NCBI GenBank assembly: GCA_902494245.1
Contig: CABUSR010000006.1
Location: 1 to 64,000 of the forward strand
DNA from: an uncultured Collinsella sp.
GTDB taxonomy: Bacteria; Actinomycetota; Coriobacteriia; Coriobacteriales; Coriobacteriaceae
Length of the DNA: 64,000 bases
Reading direction: 5' to 3'
Both the position numbers and the translations under genes were made by a program. The notes below the pieces were generated by a model. The model was not told the origin of the DNA and ran no database searches. It was given only the letters and a program-made list of their open reading frames with translations. This document shows, in pieces, positions 1 to 9,435 of this stretch. Within the stretch, counting starts at the first letter, position 1, and each line of letters starts with the position of its first letter.

Positions 1-98
1 GGCATTTTTTGTCCATTGCTATATAACTAACACCCTATAGCAGACAAAAAACAGGCCGCAGCCCATCGCTGCGGCCTGTTCGGAAGCAAAAGTGGGCG

Positions 99-1361
99 TT
101 AAGCGCTGTAGCCCATCGCTTGCAGCACAAACATGACGACTGTCAGCACCGTAATCACGGCGATAGTCGCCCAAGTGAGCACGTTCCACACGCGGCCATT
201 GCGGTTGGCACCCATGATGTGACGGTCGGCGGCGATAACCACCTGAAACACCAGAACCACGGGCAGTAGCACGCCATTGATGACCTGCGAGGTCATCATA
301 ATCTGGAACAGATCGACGCCGGGCATAAGCACCAGCACGGCAGAGATACCGATGATGGCCGTAATGATGCCGCGGTAAACCGGGGCCTCGTCCCAGCTGC
401 GGTCGGCACCGCGCTCCCAGCCAAATGCCTCGCAGATAGCGCTCGACGTAACGCCCGGCAGCACGCAGGCGGCCAAGAAGCTCGCCGCGACCAGGCCCGA
501 GGCAAACAGTACCGTGGACCACTGACCCGCAATAGGCTCCAGCGCGCGGGCAGCATCGGCGGCATCGCTAATCTGAATACCCGCCGGGAACAACACCGTA
601 CCGGTCGTGATGATAATAAAGCCGGCAATGATATCGGCGGCAAGCGAGCCGCTCACAGTATCGATGCGCTGCAGCACGATATCGTCCTCGCCCGCGTTCT
701 TATCGACCACGTTGTTCTGCGCCAAGAAAATCATCCACGGCGCGATGGTGGTACCGATCGTTGCGACCACGAGCGACACGTAGCTGGGGTCATTTTGAAT
801 GTTAGGCACGACCAGGTCGACCGCGACCTCACCCCAGTTGGGGCCAGCCATGAACGCGGCGACAATATAGGTCACGAACACGCAGCTCACCAGCAGCAGA
901 ATCTTCTCGATGCGCTGGAAACTACCCGACATGGTAAGCATCCACACCAGCAGCGCCACCAACGGCACCGAGATGCTCGCCGGCACGCCAAAGAGGGCAA
1001 GGCCGCTCGCAATACCCGCAAACTCCGAAATGGTCACGGCTGTGTTGGCGATCAACAGCGCCGCCATAGCAAGTACACTCTTGCGCACGCCAAAGCGCTC
1101 GCGAATGAGCGATGCCAGGCCCTTGCCCGTGACGCAGCCGCAGCGCGCCGCGGTCTCCTGCGTCACGATGAGCAGCACAGTCATGACGGGAAGCATCCAG
1201 AGCATCTTGTAGCCATAGCTGGCGCCCGCGCTGGAATACGTTGCAATGCCGCCGGCGTCATTGCCCGAAAGCGCCGCCAACAGACCGGGACCCATAGCGC
1301 CAAAGATGGCCGCGATGGTCAACTTTTGCTTGGTGCCCGACTTTTGCTTGGTATTTTGCAC
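99..1361 (-). CDS. Nramp-related divalent metal (probably Mg2+) transporter, NRMT type
   Basis: This is a polytopic membrane protein of the Nramp/SLC11 fold, 420 aa from a GTG start at 1361. That start lies 8 nt after the stop of the upstream MgtE-like gene and removes a basic leader that does not look native. The helix-1 signature is D35-A-G-G38 instead of the DPGN of Mn/Fe Nramps. The helix-6 signature is A207-P-W209 instead of MPH, so the Asn and Met ligands are lost. From the literature, this D/G/A pattern belongs to Nramp-related Mg2+ transporters (NRMT), including a characterised one from the coriobacterium Eggerthella lenta. The adjacent Mg2+-sensor-like gene supports Mg2+ uptake as the role. 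The family is secure; the substrate is inferred. Confidence 0.85.
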   Translation of the reverse strand: MQNTKQKSGTKQKLTIAAIFGAMGPGLLAALSGNDAGGIATYSSAGASYGYKMLWMLPVMTVLLIVTQETAARCGCVTGKGLASLIRERFGVRKSVLAMAALLIANTAVTISEFAGIASGLALFGVPASISVPLVALLVWMLTMSGSFQRIEKILLLVSCVFVTYIVAAFMAGPNWGEVAVDLVVPNIQNDPSYVSLVVATIGTTIAPWMIFLAQNNVVDKNAGEDDIVLQRIDTVSGSLAADIIAGFIIITTGTVLFPAGIQISDAADAARALEPIAGQWSTVLFASGLVAASFLAACVLPGVTSSAICEAFGWERGADRSWDEAPVYRGIITAIIGISAVLVLMPGVDLFQIMMTSQVINGVLLPVVLVFQVVIAADRHIMGANRNGRVWNVLTWATIAVITVLTVVMFVLQAMGYSA

Positions 1362-1369
1362 GCGACCAC

Positions 1370-3214
1370 CTAGCCCATGACCGACATGGCGAGCAGCACC
1401 GCAGCGGCGCAGTACGCCACGCACGAGATCATGACGGCAACAACGTTCATGGCGGTGCCCGACGTGTTGAGGTCATGCTCGTCACGCCAGAACAGCACCA
1501 TCAGGTAAATCACGGCGCTCATGTTGCCAACTAGGCAAATGATGGCAGCGATATTAAAGCACCCGGTAAAGAGTTGCTCCTCAAACATGGGCGCATCGGG
1601 GAACGCAGCGGTGCGCACCAGCTGGGCGCACAGGTAGGTCACGAGTGACAGAATCAGGCCCATGCCCGTGCTCTGGAAGAAGAACCCCAGATACGGCTTG
1701 GGCTCGTCGTCGTGACCGTCATACTCCAGGAAGTAGTTCTTGACGAACGACACCATGCGCGAGGCCGCCAGCAGCACGAGCGGCATGGCACACATGGGGA
1801 ACACCACCAGATGCGCGGAGCCGAGCGCCGTCCCCAGCACCGTCGCCATAATGCACGAGGCGATGCCCCACACGACGACCCAGTACTGGCGATGCACGAA
1901 CCAGCTGAGCACGTTCGTCGAGTCGTCCGACGCACTATCGCCCGAGCCGACACCGGCGATCTGCAGGTCCTCCTGATGCTCCTCGGCGATAACGTCCATG
2001 GCGTCGTCGAAGGTCACGATACCCAGGATATGACGGTTCTCGTCGCAGACAGGGATGGCAACCAGGTCGTACTTGGTCATCTCGTCCGTCACGTCTTCCT
2101 GGTCCTCGTCGGGCGACACGTAGACCAGGTCGCGATAGGCCAGCTGACCCAGCGTGGCGTCGCGGTCGGCTACGATCAGCGTGCGCAGCGAAAGCACGCC
2201 GGTCAGCATGCCGCTCGGATCCTCGGTATAGACGTAGTAGACGCTCTCGAAGTCCTCGTCGAGCTTGCGAATCGCCTCGATGGCGTCACCGACCGTTGCC
2301 GTGGCGGGCAGGGAGACAAACTCCGAGGTCATGATGCGGCCGGCGGTGTTGTCCTCATACCCCAGCAGGTTACGAATCGCCTTCTCCTCCTTGACGCCCA
2401 TCAGGCGCAGGAGCTTCTCGGCCTTCTCGTAATCGAGCTCGTCGATCAGGTCGGCTGCATCGTCCGGGTCCATCATGGCCAGCATCGACGATGCGTCCGT
2501 GTCGGACAGGCCCTCGAGCATCTCGGTCATAAGCTCGTCGTCATCGAACTCCGAGATGGCCTCGGCGGCCTGGGCAGTATCGAGCTGTGCAAACACCTGC
2601 GCACGCAGGCGCGGGTCGAGCTGCTCGATAATGTCGGCGATGTCGGCAGGGTGCAGCTCGCCGAGCGTCTTATGCGACACCGAGAGTTGAATGTTCTTGG
2701 TCGAGCGGTCGAGCAGGTCCATGTAGGACCAAGCAATGATGTCCTCACTGAGCGGCTTGCCCAGGTGCTTCATAAAGCCTTCGACGATATGCTCGAGTGC
2801 GGGGCTGATCGCGCGTAGCAGACCGCGGGCGCCCACTTCGGCGCCCAGCAGGCGCAGCTGATTTTCGCCCGACATGGAAAACTTGATGTCGTTTACGCGC
2901 ACGACTTTCATGCCCTGCGTGTCGACGATCTGCTTGTTGAGCACGTCGCGGGCGAGCAGGAGTTCGGTCGGCTGCAGGTACGAAAAACGAATTTCGGTGG
3001 CCGACGTCTTAAGGTGTACACCCGTCTCGTCGATACGGTCGACCCATTTGCGCCAGCTGATCATAAACGGCGTCTTGCCGGGTCCGCGGAACGCGAGCGA
3101 CGTCACGTGCGGAAAAACTTCGCCGGTAGCAATACCAAAATCGTTGACCACGCCGAGCTTTTCGCCGTCGACGTCCAAGACCGGCAATTTGAGCATCTCA
3201 CTCAGATAATTCAA
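1370..3214 (-). CDS. MgtE_N-CBS protein with non-canonical membrane domain (Mg2+ sensor/transporter-like)
   Basis: The 614-aa protein starts with two PRC-barrel-like segments (about 1-130). An MgtE_N superhelix (about 185-295) and a pair of CBS domains (about 300-430) follow, then five predicted membrane helices (about 440-612). The cytosolic part matches the Mg2+-sensing half of MgtE. The membrane part lacks the GGNxGSQ-type signature expected in the MgtE pore and looks unrelated, so transport by this protein itself is uncertain. The start is TTG (3212-3214) with a GGGGAG ribosome binding site; an in-frame ATG six codons later is the alternative. It is upstream of and probably cotranscribed with the Nramp-type gene. 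My inference is that it senses Mg2+ and gates or partners that transporter. Confidence 0.75.
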   Translation of the reverse strand: MNYLSEMLKLPVLDVDGEKLGVVNDFGIATGEVFPHVTSLAFRGPGKTPFMISWRKWVDRIDETGVHLKTSATEIRFSYLQPTELLLARDVLNKQIVDTQGMKVVRVNDIKFSMSGENQLRLLGAEVGARGLLRAISPALEHIVEGFMKHLGKPLSEDIIAWSYMDLLDRSTKNIQLSVSHKTLGELHPADIADIIEQLDPRLRAQVFAQLDTAQAAEAISEFDDDELMTEMLEGLSDTDASSMLAMMDPDDAADLIDELDYEKAEKLLRLMGVKEEKAIRNLLGYEDNTAGRIMTSEFVSLPATATVGDAIEAIRKLDEDFESVYYVYTEDPSGMLTGVLSLRTLIVADRDATLGQLAYRDLVYVSPDEDQEDVTDEMTKYDLVAIPVCDENRHILGIVTFDDAMDVIAEEHQEDLQIAGVGSGDSASDDSTNVLSWFVHRQYWVVVWGIASCIMATVLGTALGSAHLVVFPMCAMPLVLLAASRMVSFVKNYFLEYDGHDDEPKPYLGFFFQSTGMGLILSLVTYLCAQLVRTAAFPDAPMFEEQLFTGCFNIAAIICLVGNMSAVIYLMVLFWRDEHDLNTSGTAMNVVAVMISCVAYCAAAVLLAMSVMG

Positions 3215-3230
3215 TGGTGCTCCCCATCAT
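3198..3230 (-). other. Possible 10-codon leader ORF overlapping the mgtE-like start
   Basis: A GGAGG (3235-3239) lies 4 nt before ATG ATG at 3225-3230. This opens a frame of ten codons ending in TGA (3198-3200), out of frame with the TTG-start gene at 3214, which it overlaps. A GC-rich hairpin (3238-3266) ends on the first bases of this ribosome binding site. Leader peptides of this kind control Mg2+ transporter genes in other bacteria (for example mgtL). Here the function is inference only. Confidence 0.3.
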
Positions 3231-3237
3231 TATTCCT

Positions 3238-3266
3238 CCGGACGCGGCCGCGCGTGCGGCGTCCGG
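3238..3266 (-). promoter_or_regulatory. GC-rich hairpin in the leader of the Mg2+ gene pair
   Basis: Perfect 8-bp arms CCGGACGC / GCGTCCGG enclose a 13-nt GC-rich loop immediately upstream of the GGAGG site. In the minus-strand RNA the 3' arm overlaps the first two bases of GGAGG, so folding could hide the ribosome binding site. The rest of the 3215-3542 spacer (about 330 bp) shows no gene. I could not recognise an M-box riboswitch in it. Confidence 0.4.
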
Positions 3267-3510
3267 GGGCTTCTGGATATGTATACGCATGCGCGGGCGG
3301 CACGCCGCTCGACGCTTACACCCCGTGCATGCGCAAAAAGCACCTGCATGGGGTCATCGACTGTATGGTCGAGGTTTGGATTTCACCTGTAACCTTTCTC
3401 TTGACCCTCATTAACCGCAGTAACTATAGCATCAGCATCGCCCTGCGGCATCGAATTTATGCGCTGCACATTGCAGGCATACCAAACGCTGACGCATCCG
3501 TGACATAGCC

Positions 3511-3545
3511 ATTGGGGACGTTCTTAAACGACTACCCAATGACTA
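3511..3545 (-). repeat. Dispersed GGGGACGTTCTTAA repeat, copy 1, overlapping a stop codon
   Basis: The plus strand reads ATTGGGGACGTTCTTAAACG followed by ACTACCCAATGACTACTCTG. CTA at 3543-3545 is the TAG stop of the deacetylase-like gene. The same core recurs at 11929-11956, again supplying a GAG-TAG gene end, and at 15436-15461 and (variant, inverted) at 15571-15650. Confidence 0.7.
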
Positions 3546-4949
3546 CTCTGTGGTGTCGTCGTCCTCGGCAAGTTGGGGGAACACGGCGTCCTTGGGCATG
3601 GCGACCTTCGTCAGCGAGGTGAGCTTTTTGCTCAGCGACGTGTCCGTCTTGACCAGGTCGCTGAGCGTCACGATCTTGTAGCCGTCGGCAATGAGGCCGT
3701 CGATAATCTGCGGCAGCGCCTCGAGTGTCTGCTCGGCGCATTCGTCTCTATCGGTGAGCAACACGATATTGCCCGGCGTCACCGAATCGAGCACCGTCGA
3801 GACCTGCTCGTCGGCACCGTTGAGCAGCCAGTCGCCCGAGTCAATATTCCACGAGACCACAGCGGAGACCAGGTCCATCGCATCAATCCAGTTCTGCTCG
3901 TCAAAGGCAGCGTAGGGAGCACGCAGCAGCATCGTCTTCACGCCGGTCGCCGACTTAATCGCATCGGTGCCTTTCGTGATCTGTTCGCGTACCGCCTCAC
4001 GGTCCCGACCCTTGAGCGAATCGTCGCTGTAGCTGTTGGATCCGATCTCGCACCCGGCATCGACAATCGCCTTGGCCGTGGCAGGCGAGGCCTCGACCGC
4101 ATCGCCCGAAAGGAAGAACGTCGCGGTGACGCCCTTTTCCTTGAGCACCTGCAAGATCTGTTTGGTGGCGCCGCTCGGACCCTCGTCAAACGTCAGCGCC
4201 ACGTACTTTTTGTTGCCCTTGGGCGCCACGCTGGCGCACGCAACAACGCAATCGGTGGCGGGCACAACCTCGCCGCGGTCTTGCGTCTTGCCCGACTGCT
4301 CACCAACCCACACCTCGGATCGGCCCTGGACACCCCATGTCTGCACATACTCGATAGCGCCCGTGCCCTCGACCTTGAGCTTGGGCTCGATAACCGTAGC
4401 CTGAACCTCATGCCTCTCGTAGGTGTTACGGCCATCCTTGACCGTCACCTTCTCGCCACCCTCAAGTTCGCGGCTATCCCATTTGCCCTGCTTCACGCGC
4501 TTGCCGTCGACCTTCACCGACAGCTTTTCGCCTCCATGGCGCTTGAGCACGCTGTCATCGACGGCCAGCAGGTCGCCTGCGTCGTAGGTGTCAGTCAACT
4601 CCTGGTCGTCGATGAGATTCTGCAGCGTAGAGCCCACACGCACCGCGGTCTTCTGGCCGTTGAGCTCCACGTCCACACTGCGGTTGACGTAGCCCACGAC
4701 GGCAGCGACAAACAGTACGAACGCGCAACCCACGGCGATGAGCGCATAGGGCAGGCGAGACGAACGACGGGGCGTACGGCTGTTGCCGATGCGAGCGCTG
4801 CGGTCGCTAAAGCCGCGGCTATGGTTGAGATACATCGCGCCGGGCTTACGGTGACGCTTGCGCTGACCGCTGGGCAGCTGCCCCAGATCGCGGCGCGCCG
4901 TCGGACGCGCGCCCGAACGCCCGTTTAAGTTGGATCCGTTTTGGCGCAT
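3543..4949 (-). CDS. Membrane-anchored polysaccharide deacetylase-like protein with degenerate active site
   Basis: The 468-aa protein has a basic cytoplasmic N-terminus (about 1-68), one membrane anchor (about 69-90), a DUF348-like segment as found in RpfB/YabE-type wall proteins (about 93-175), and a C-terminal NodB-like CE4 fold (about 245-430). CE4 motif 1 is TFDEGP instead of TFDDGP. The metal-binding HxxxH motif is replaced by N-S-Y-S-D, motif 3 is RAPYA, and the late LHDG motif reads LTDR. Both metal-binding histidines are therefore missing, so deacetylase activity is doubtful and a binding or regulatory wall role is possible. A GGGGAGGG site precedes the ATG. The C-terminus and stop are formed by a dispersed repeat. 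Confidence 0.8.
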   Translation of the reverse strand: MRQNGSNLNGRSGARPTARRDLGQLPSGQRKRHRKPGAMYLNHSRGFSDRSARIGNSRTPRRSSRLPYALIAVGCAFVLFVAAVVGYVNRSVDVELNGQKTAVRVGSTLQNLIDDQELTDTYDAGDLLAVDDSVLKRHGGEKLSVKVDGKRVKQGKWDSRELEGGEKVTVKDGRNTYERHEVQATVIEPKLKVEGTGAIEYVQTWGVQGRSEVWVGEQSGKTQDRGEVVPATDCVVACASVAPKGNKKYVALTFDEGPSGATKQILQVLKEKGVTATFFLSGDAVEASPATAKAIVDAGCEIGSNSYSDDSLKGRDREAVREQITKGTDAIKSATGVKTMLLRAPYAAFDEQNWIDAMDLVSAVVSWNIDSGDWLLNGADEQVSTVLDSVTPGNIVLLTDRDECAEQTLEALPQIIDGLIADGYKIVTLSDLVKTDTSLSKKLTSLTKVAMPKDAVFPQLAEDDDTTE

Positions 4950-4970
4950 GTGCCCTCCCCCATAAACACA

Positions 4971-5000
4971 GCAAGCCGGAGCAACAGGTCTCCGGCTTGC
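4971..5000. terminator. Hairpin between PRC-barrel and deacetylase-like genes
   Basis: Arms GCAAGCCGGAG / CTCCGGCTTGC (11 bp, perfect) enclose 8 nt. It sits just after the minus-strand PRC-barrel gene (stop at 5022) and before the next start. There is no clear T-tract, so it may be an attenuating or RNA-stabilising hairpin rather than a strong terminator. Confidence 0.5.
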
Positions 5001-5021
5001 CTCCCATCATTTGGTACGTCG

Positions 5022-5777
5022 CTATTTTGTAGCTTTTGACGAGCCGCCGCTCGCCTTTTGGTATTCGTCCTTAAAGGCCTTGAACATGCCGCGCGTCTTG
5101 CCGAGCTGCTTGCCCAGTGCGCGACTGCCCTTGTCCACGGCAACCGATCCCTTGTCATCGAGCACCTTGGCGCCCTTCTTGACCTTATCGCCCACCACGA
5201 CGCTTGCCTCGGCAGCCTTTGCGGCGGCGCCGCCCGAATACCCGAGCGACTTGACCTCGTCCGAGACGACCATCGCGCCGTTCTCGTAGCCGCGCAGCAT
5301 CGTCGGCGGCACCTGCGTGTCACCAACCAAAACACTCGAAGCAGCACCGGCGGTCACATAGAATGCCTGCACGATGCCCGAGCGTGGCTTGAACTCAACG
5401 TCCGAGCAATAGCCCACGACGTCGCCCGATTCCGTGCGCACGTCCATACCGACCCAGATGATGCAATCGTCCAAGTTGATGTCGAGGCGCTTAGCGGCGG
5501 CGGAATCGTACGTGTCCTTGACGTCATCGACCGCAATGGCGCCCTCGTAGACACCAATGGCGTCGAGCGCTACGAATCGGTCGGGACGCTCGATCATGCC
5601 CGCGATATCGGACTGGCGGACCATAAAGCCGACCACGCGCGTACCGCCCGGGGTAAAGACCGGAAAGTGAATCTTTCCGAGCTTTTTAGGGCTGCGCGGC
5701 GTGCCGTCCTTTTTGGTGCGCTTGTCCTCGGTAGGCTTGCGATAGATCTTGGCGCCGACAAAATCCCCGGCGCGCAT
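5022..5777 (-). CDS. PRC-barrel domain protein
   Basis: The 251-aa soluble protein has two PRC-barrel-like beta segments (about 1-75 and 95-150, with GVYEGAIAVDDV and GMDVRTESGDVVG stretches) and a Lys/Ala-rich C-terminal tail (about 185-251) that could bind membrane or nucleic acid. Its ATG overlaps the TAA of the upstream YtxH-like gene by one base (TAATG at 5775-5779), indicating translational coupling. No enzymatic motif is visible. PRC-barrels are adaptor domains in RNA processing, photosynthesis and envelope proteins. The YtxH partner suggests a stress or envelope role, which is inference. Confidence 0.7.
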   Translation of the reverse strand: MRAGDFVGAKIYRKPTEDKRTKKDGTPRSPKKLGKIHFPVFTPGGTRVVGFMVRQSDIAGMIERPDRFVALDAIGVYEGAIAVDDVKDTYDSAAAKRLDINLDDCIIWVGMDVRTESGDVVGYCSDVEFKPRSGIVQAFYVTAGAASSVLVGDTQVPPTMLRGYENGAMVVSDEVKSLGYSGGAAAKAAEASVVVGDKVKKGAKVLDDKGSVAVDKGSRALGKQLGKTRGMFKAFKDEYQKASGGSSKATK

Positions 5778-6166
5778 TATGCCTCGGTCGAGGGCTCCGC
5801 AGCCTCGGTATCAGCCTCGACGGCGTTCTCGACCACGACGTCGGCGGCAGGCGTCACGTTGCCGCCCGAAATGGCGTCGTTGAGCTGCTCGCGCAGCTGG
5901 TCCATGCGCTCGCGGGCAAGGTCGACCTTGGCGCGCAGGTCGTCGGTCTTGGCGTCGACCATCGGGCCAAAGTCATTCACCGCAGCACGGGCCTCCTCGG
6001 CGCTGTGCTCGTAGGTGTCGCGCATATTGTCCCAGGCGTCGTTGGCGATATCGGCAGCCATGGCGCGGGTCTCGGCGCCCGAACGCGGGGCCAGAGCAAC
6101 GCCGACAATAGCGCCGGCAGCGGCACCAAAAAGTGCGCCGGAGACAAAGCTGAAAGTCTTACCCAT
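5777..6166 (-). CDS. YtxH-like small membrane protein
   Basis: The 129-aa protein has an N-terminal Gly/Ala-rich membrane segment (FVSGALFGAAAGAIVGVALAP) followed by a helical, charged coiled-coil region (about 30-95) and an acidic Ala/Glu tail. This layout is typical of YtxH (general-stress) proteins. The start at 6166 is chosen because GGAGAGGA sits 7-8 nt upstream and the protein begins MGKTFSF. A second ATG at 6172 is too close to the ribosome binding site. It is translationally coupled to the PRC-barrel gene downstream. The biochemical role is unknown. Confidence 0.75.
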   Translation of the reverse strand: MGKTFSFVSGALFGAAAGAIVGVALAPRSGAETRAMAADIANDAWDNMRDTYEHSAEEARAAVNDFGPMVDAKTDDLRAKVDLARERMDQLREQLNDAISGGNVTPAADVVVENAVEADTEAAEPSTEA

Positions 6167-6302
6167 GATCATTCCTCTCCTGCGGGCACGTCGGTGCCCA
6201 CCGTTTGAATGCTGTCCATTATACCCGCAGTGCATCACTTGCCGCTCCGCTCATCTGCGTACGGCAAAGGCGCAGGTACGTGATGGTGATAAACGCGTAG
6301 GC

Positions 6303-7136
6303 CTACTCCTGGGGCATAGCCGGCATGGCCACCGTGGCACCCGGGTCCTCGCCGGCGCCGTCCACGAGCGGCAGGCCGCCCTCATGCGCAGGTCCTGCCG
6401 GAGCCGTCGCAGCACCGCCAAAGACAGCAGCGGAGGCCTCGTGGTTCTCGGCAACCGCGCCCTCGGTATCAATCGCCACCTGGGGCTCGTCGTCAAAGTT
6501 GGGGACGCCCTGGGGCTCGGTGGGAACGGGCTCAGCGGTCGCATCGGCAACGGGCTCGGCGTCGACCGGCACATCGCCCTCGTCAGCGCCCTCGTCCTCG
6601 GCAGCATCTTCGCCGTTCGCAGCGGCGACGGCCTCGTGAGGATCCTTGCCCTCGGCCTCGGCGCGCATGCCCAGCACCAGGTTGCGCAGGCCCGCGACCG
6701 TGCCCTCCACGTCGGGGGCAGGCTGGTCGGCGTGCAGATAGGCCCAGTCCATCATAAAGGTGGCCGAAGACAGCGCGCCGATGGCCAGCGCGTCGTCGGG
6801 GCACGAAAGCTCAACCTCAAAGACGCGCTCGTCGTGCTCGCTTACGCGCGTGCGGCCGCACGAGATGCTACCGGCAAGACCGGTCTCGTTCATGAGCTCG
6901 ACCGTCACGTGCTCCAGCAGATGGCAGAGCTCGGTCTGGCCCATGCAGTCCTGGAACTCGCGGCCGGTATCGCCCAGGCACAGGTGCTTGGCAATCGCGG
7001 GCACCAGGTAGTACACGCGCGCCGTGGCCTCGATGTCCTCCGAGGTCATGAGCGGCATGCCGGGGTTCACCAGCACATGCGCGCAGATCTTGTCCTCACT
7101 GACGGTGACCTTAAGGATGTTGAACAGGCCTGCCAT
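6303..7136 (-). CDS. Stand-alone cyanophycin-synthetase N-domain-like protein
   Basis: The 277-aa protein has a folded N-terminal part (about 1-160) and an acidic, Ala/Pro/Glu-rich, probably disordered tail (about 160-277). The folded part carries H72-L-L-E-H76-V-T-V-E80-L, then GRTR (about 94-97) and a VFEVEL...ALAIGALSSA stretch. This is the order and spacing of the N-terminal domain of cyanophycin synthetase CphA1 (H-x-x-E-H-V-A-L-E-L, GRTR, V-x-Y). In CphA1 that domain has been reported to hold a cryptic peptidase site that makes primers. No ATP-grasp or Mur-ligase part is present here. It is 24 nt downstream of the CorC-like gene and probably cotranscribed. The homology is my recognition; the function is unknown. 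Confidence 0.6.
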   Translation of the reverse strand: MAGLFNILKVTVSEDKICAHVLVNPGMPLMTSEDIEATARVYYLVPAIAKHLCLGDTGREFQDCMGQTELCHLLEHVTVELMNETGLAGSISCGRTRVSEHDERVFEVELSCPDDALAIGALSSATFMMDWAYLHADQPAPDVEGTVAGLRNLVLGMRAEAEGKDPHEAVAAANGEDAAEDEGADEGDVPVDAEPVADATAEPVPTEPQGVPNFDDEPQVAIDTEGAVAENHEASAAVFGGAATAPAGPAHEGGLPLVDGAGEDPGATVAMPAMPQE

Positions 7137-7160
7137 AACTCTCCCCTACTCTTCCTTGTC

Positions 7161-8534
<1,374 letters not shown>

Positions 8535-8644
8535 CGGGAGTTTCTCGAACCTCCAAGATTCGGGACGTCGGATTAAAACGTTGACGGCGGATACGGCAAT
8601 TGCACCGGCGCCCAAACAAGGACGCGGGCGCGCAGGCGTGGTCG

Positions 8645-9328
8645 CTAGATTACGAAGAGAATCACCGCCATGAACTGGAAGATGCTGCCGGCGAGCACCC
8701 ACAGGTGAAACACGCTGTGAAGATAGTGCACGTTTTTGGCGATATAGAACGGCACACCCGCGGTGTAGCACACGCCGCCGACGGCGAGCAGGGCAAGTGC
8801 CACGGGGTTGAGCAGCGCCACGAGCTCGGGCAGCTTAAAGACAACGAGCCAGCCCATCAGCAGATAGACCAGGCCGCTTACCCAATGCGGCTGGCGCTCG
8901 CGCATAAAGCACTCGAGGGCGATGCCGATAATGGCGATGGCCCATACGGCAAAGAACAGCACAGCGCCGCCGTCGTTTGCGAGCGTGATGAGGCAAAACG
9001 GCGTATAGCTGCCCGCAATGAGCAGGTAGATGCAGCTGTGGTCGATGATGCGAAACACGCGCTTGGCGCGTGCGGGCTGAATCGCATGGTAGAGCGTGGA
9101 GGCAAGGTATTCGAGAATAATGCTGACACCATAGACAATCGCCGCGGCCATGTGGGCCGGGCCTCCGCCGCGCAGGGCGGCGAATACGATCAGGAGCACC
9201 AGGCCCGCGATACCCAGCAGGCAGCCGACACCATGGGTGACGGAGTTCATGATCTCCTCACCCACCGTGTAGCGTGGAACGGCCGCGGTCTTGGGTCGCG
9301 GCTTAGAACTGTCGCTCGAATCGGACAT
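8645..9328 (-). CDS. Hemolysin III / PAQR family membrane protein
   Basis: The 227-aa protein has seven predicted membrane helices with the PAQR metal-site pattern: S-TLYH in helix 2 (about 80), D-H-S near helix 3, and H-S-V-F-H near helix 7. The family is a putative Zn-dependent hydrolase or lipid-related membrane protein, and the hemolysin label is historical. The start at 9328 is chosen because GGAGG sits about 10 nt upstream; the earlier ATG at 9346 touches GGAGG. It lies about 110 bp upstream of the CorC-like gene on the same strand, with no terminator seen between them. Confidence 0.85.
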   Translation of the reverse strand: MSDSSDSSKPRPKTAAVPRYTVGEEIMNSVTHGVGCLLGIAGLVLLIVFAALRGGGPAHMAAAIVYGVSIILEYLASTLYHAIQPARAKRVFRIIDHSCIYLLIAGSYTPFCLITLANDGGAVLFFAVWAIAIIGIALECFMRERQPHWVSGLVYLLMGWLVVFKLPELVALLNPVALALLAVGGVCYTAGVPFYIAKNVHYLHSVFHLWVLAGSIFQFMAVILFVI

Positions 9329-9435
9329 GCCGGTTACATCCTCCAACGTAAAGAGTTCTCAACACTATATCAAAGCGTCTAGGTACGTGCGAAATTTGCA
9401 CCATACGTGACCTTTCGTTTACCCATTCTTTGCCT

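Noticed and set aside
3267..3542. Possible M-box (Mg2+) riboswitch upstream of the Mg2+ genes.
   Set aside because: I could not find the conserved M-box sequence blocks. Only a simple hairpin and a small ORF are supported.
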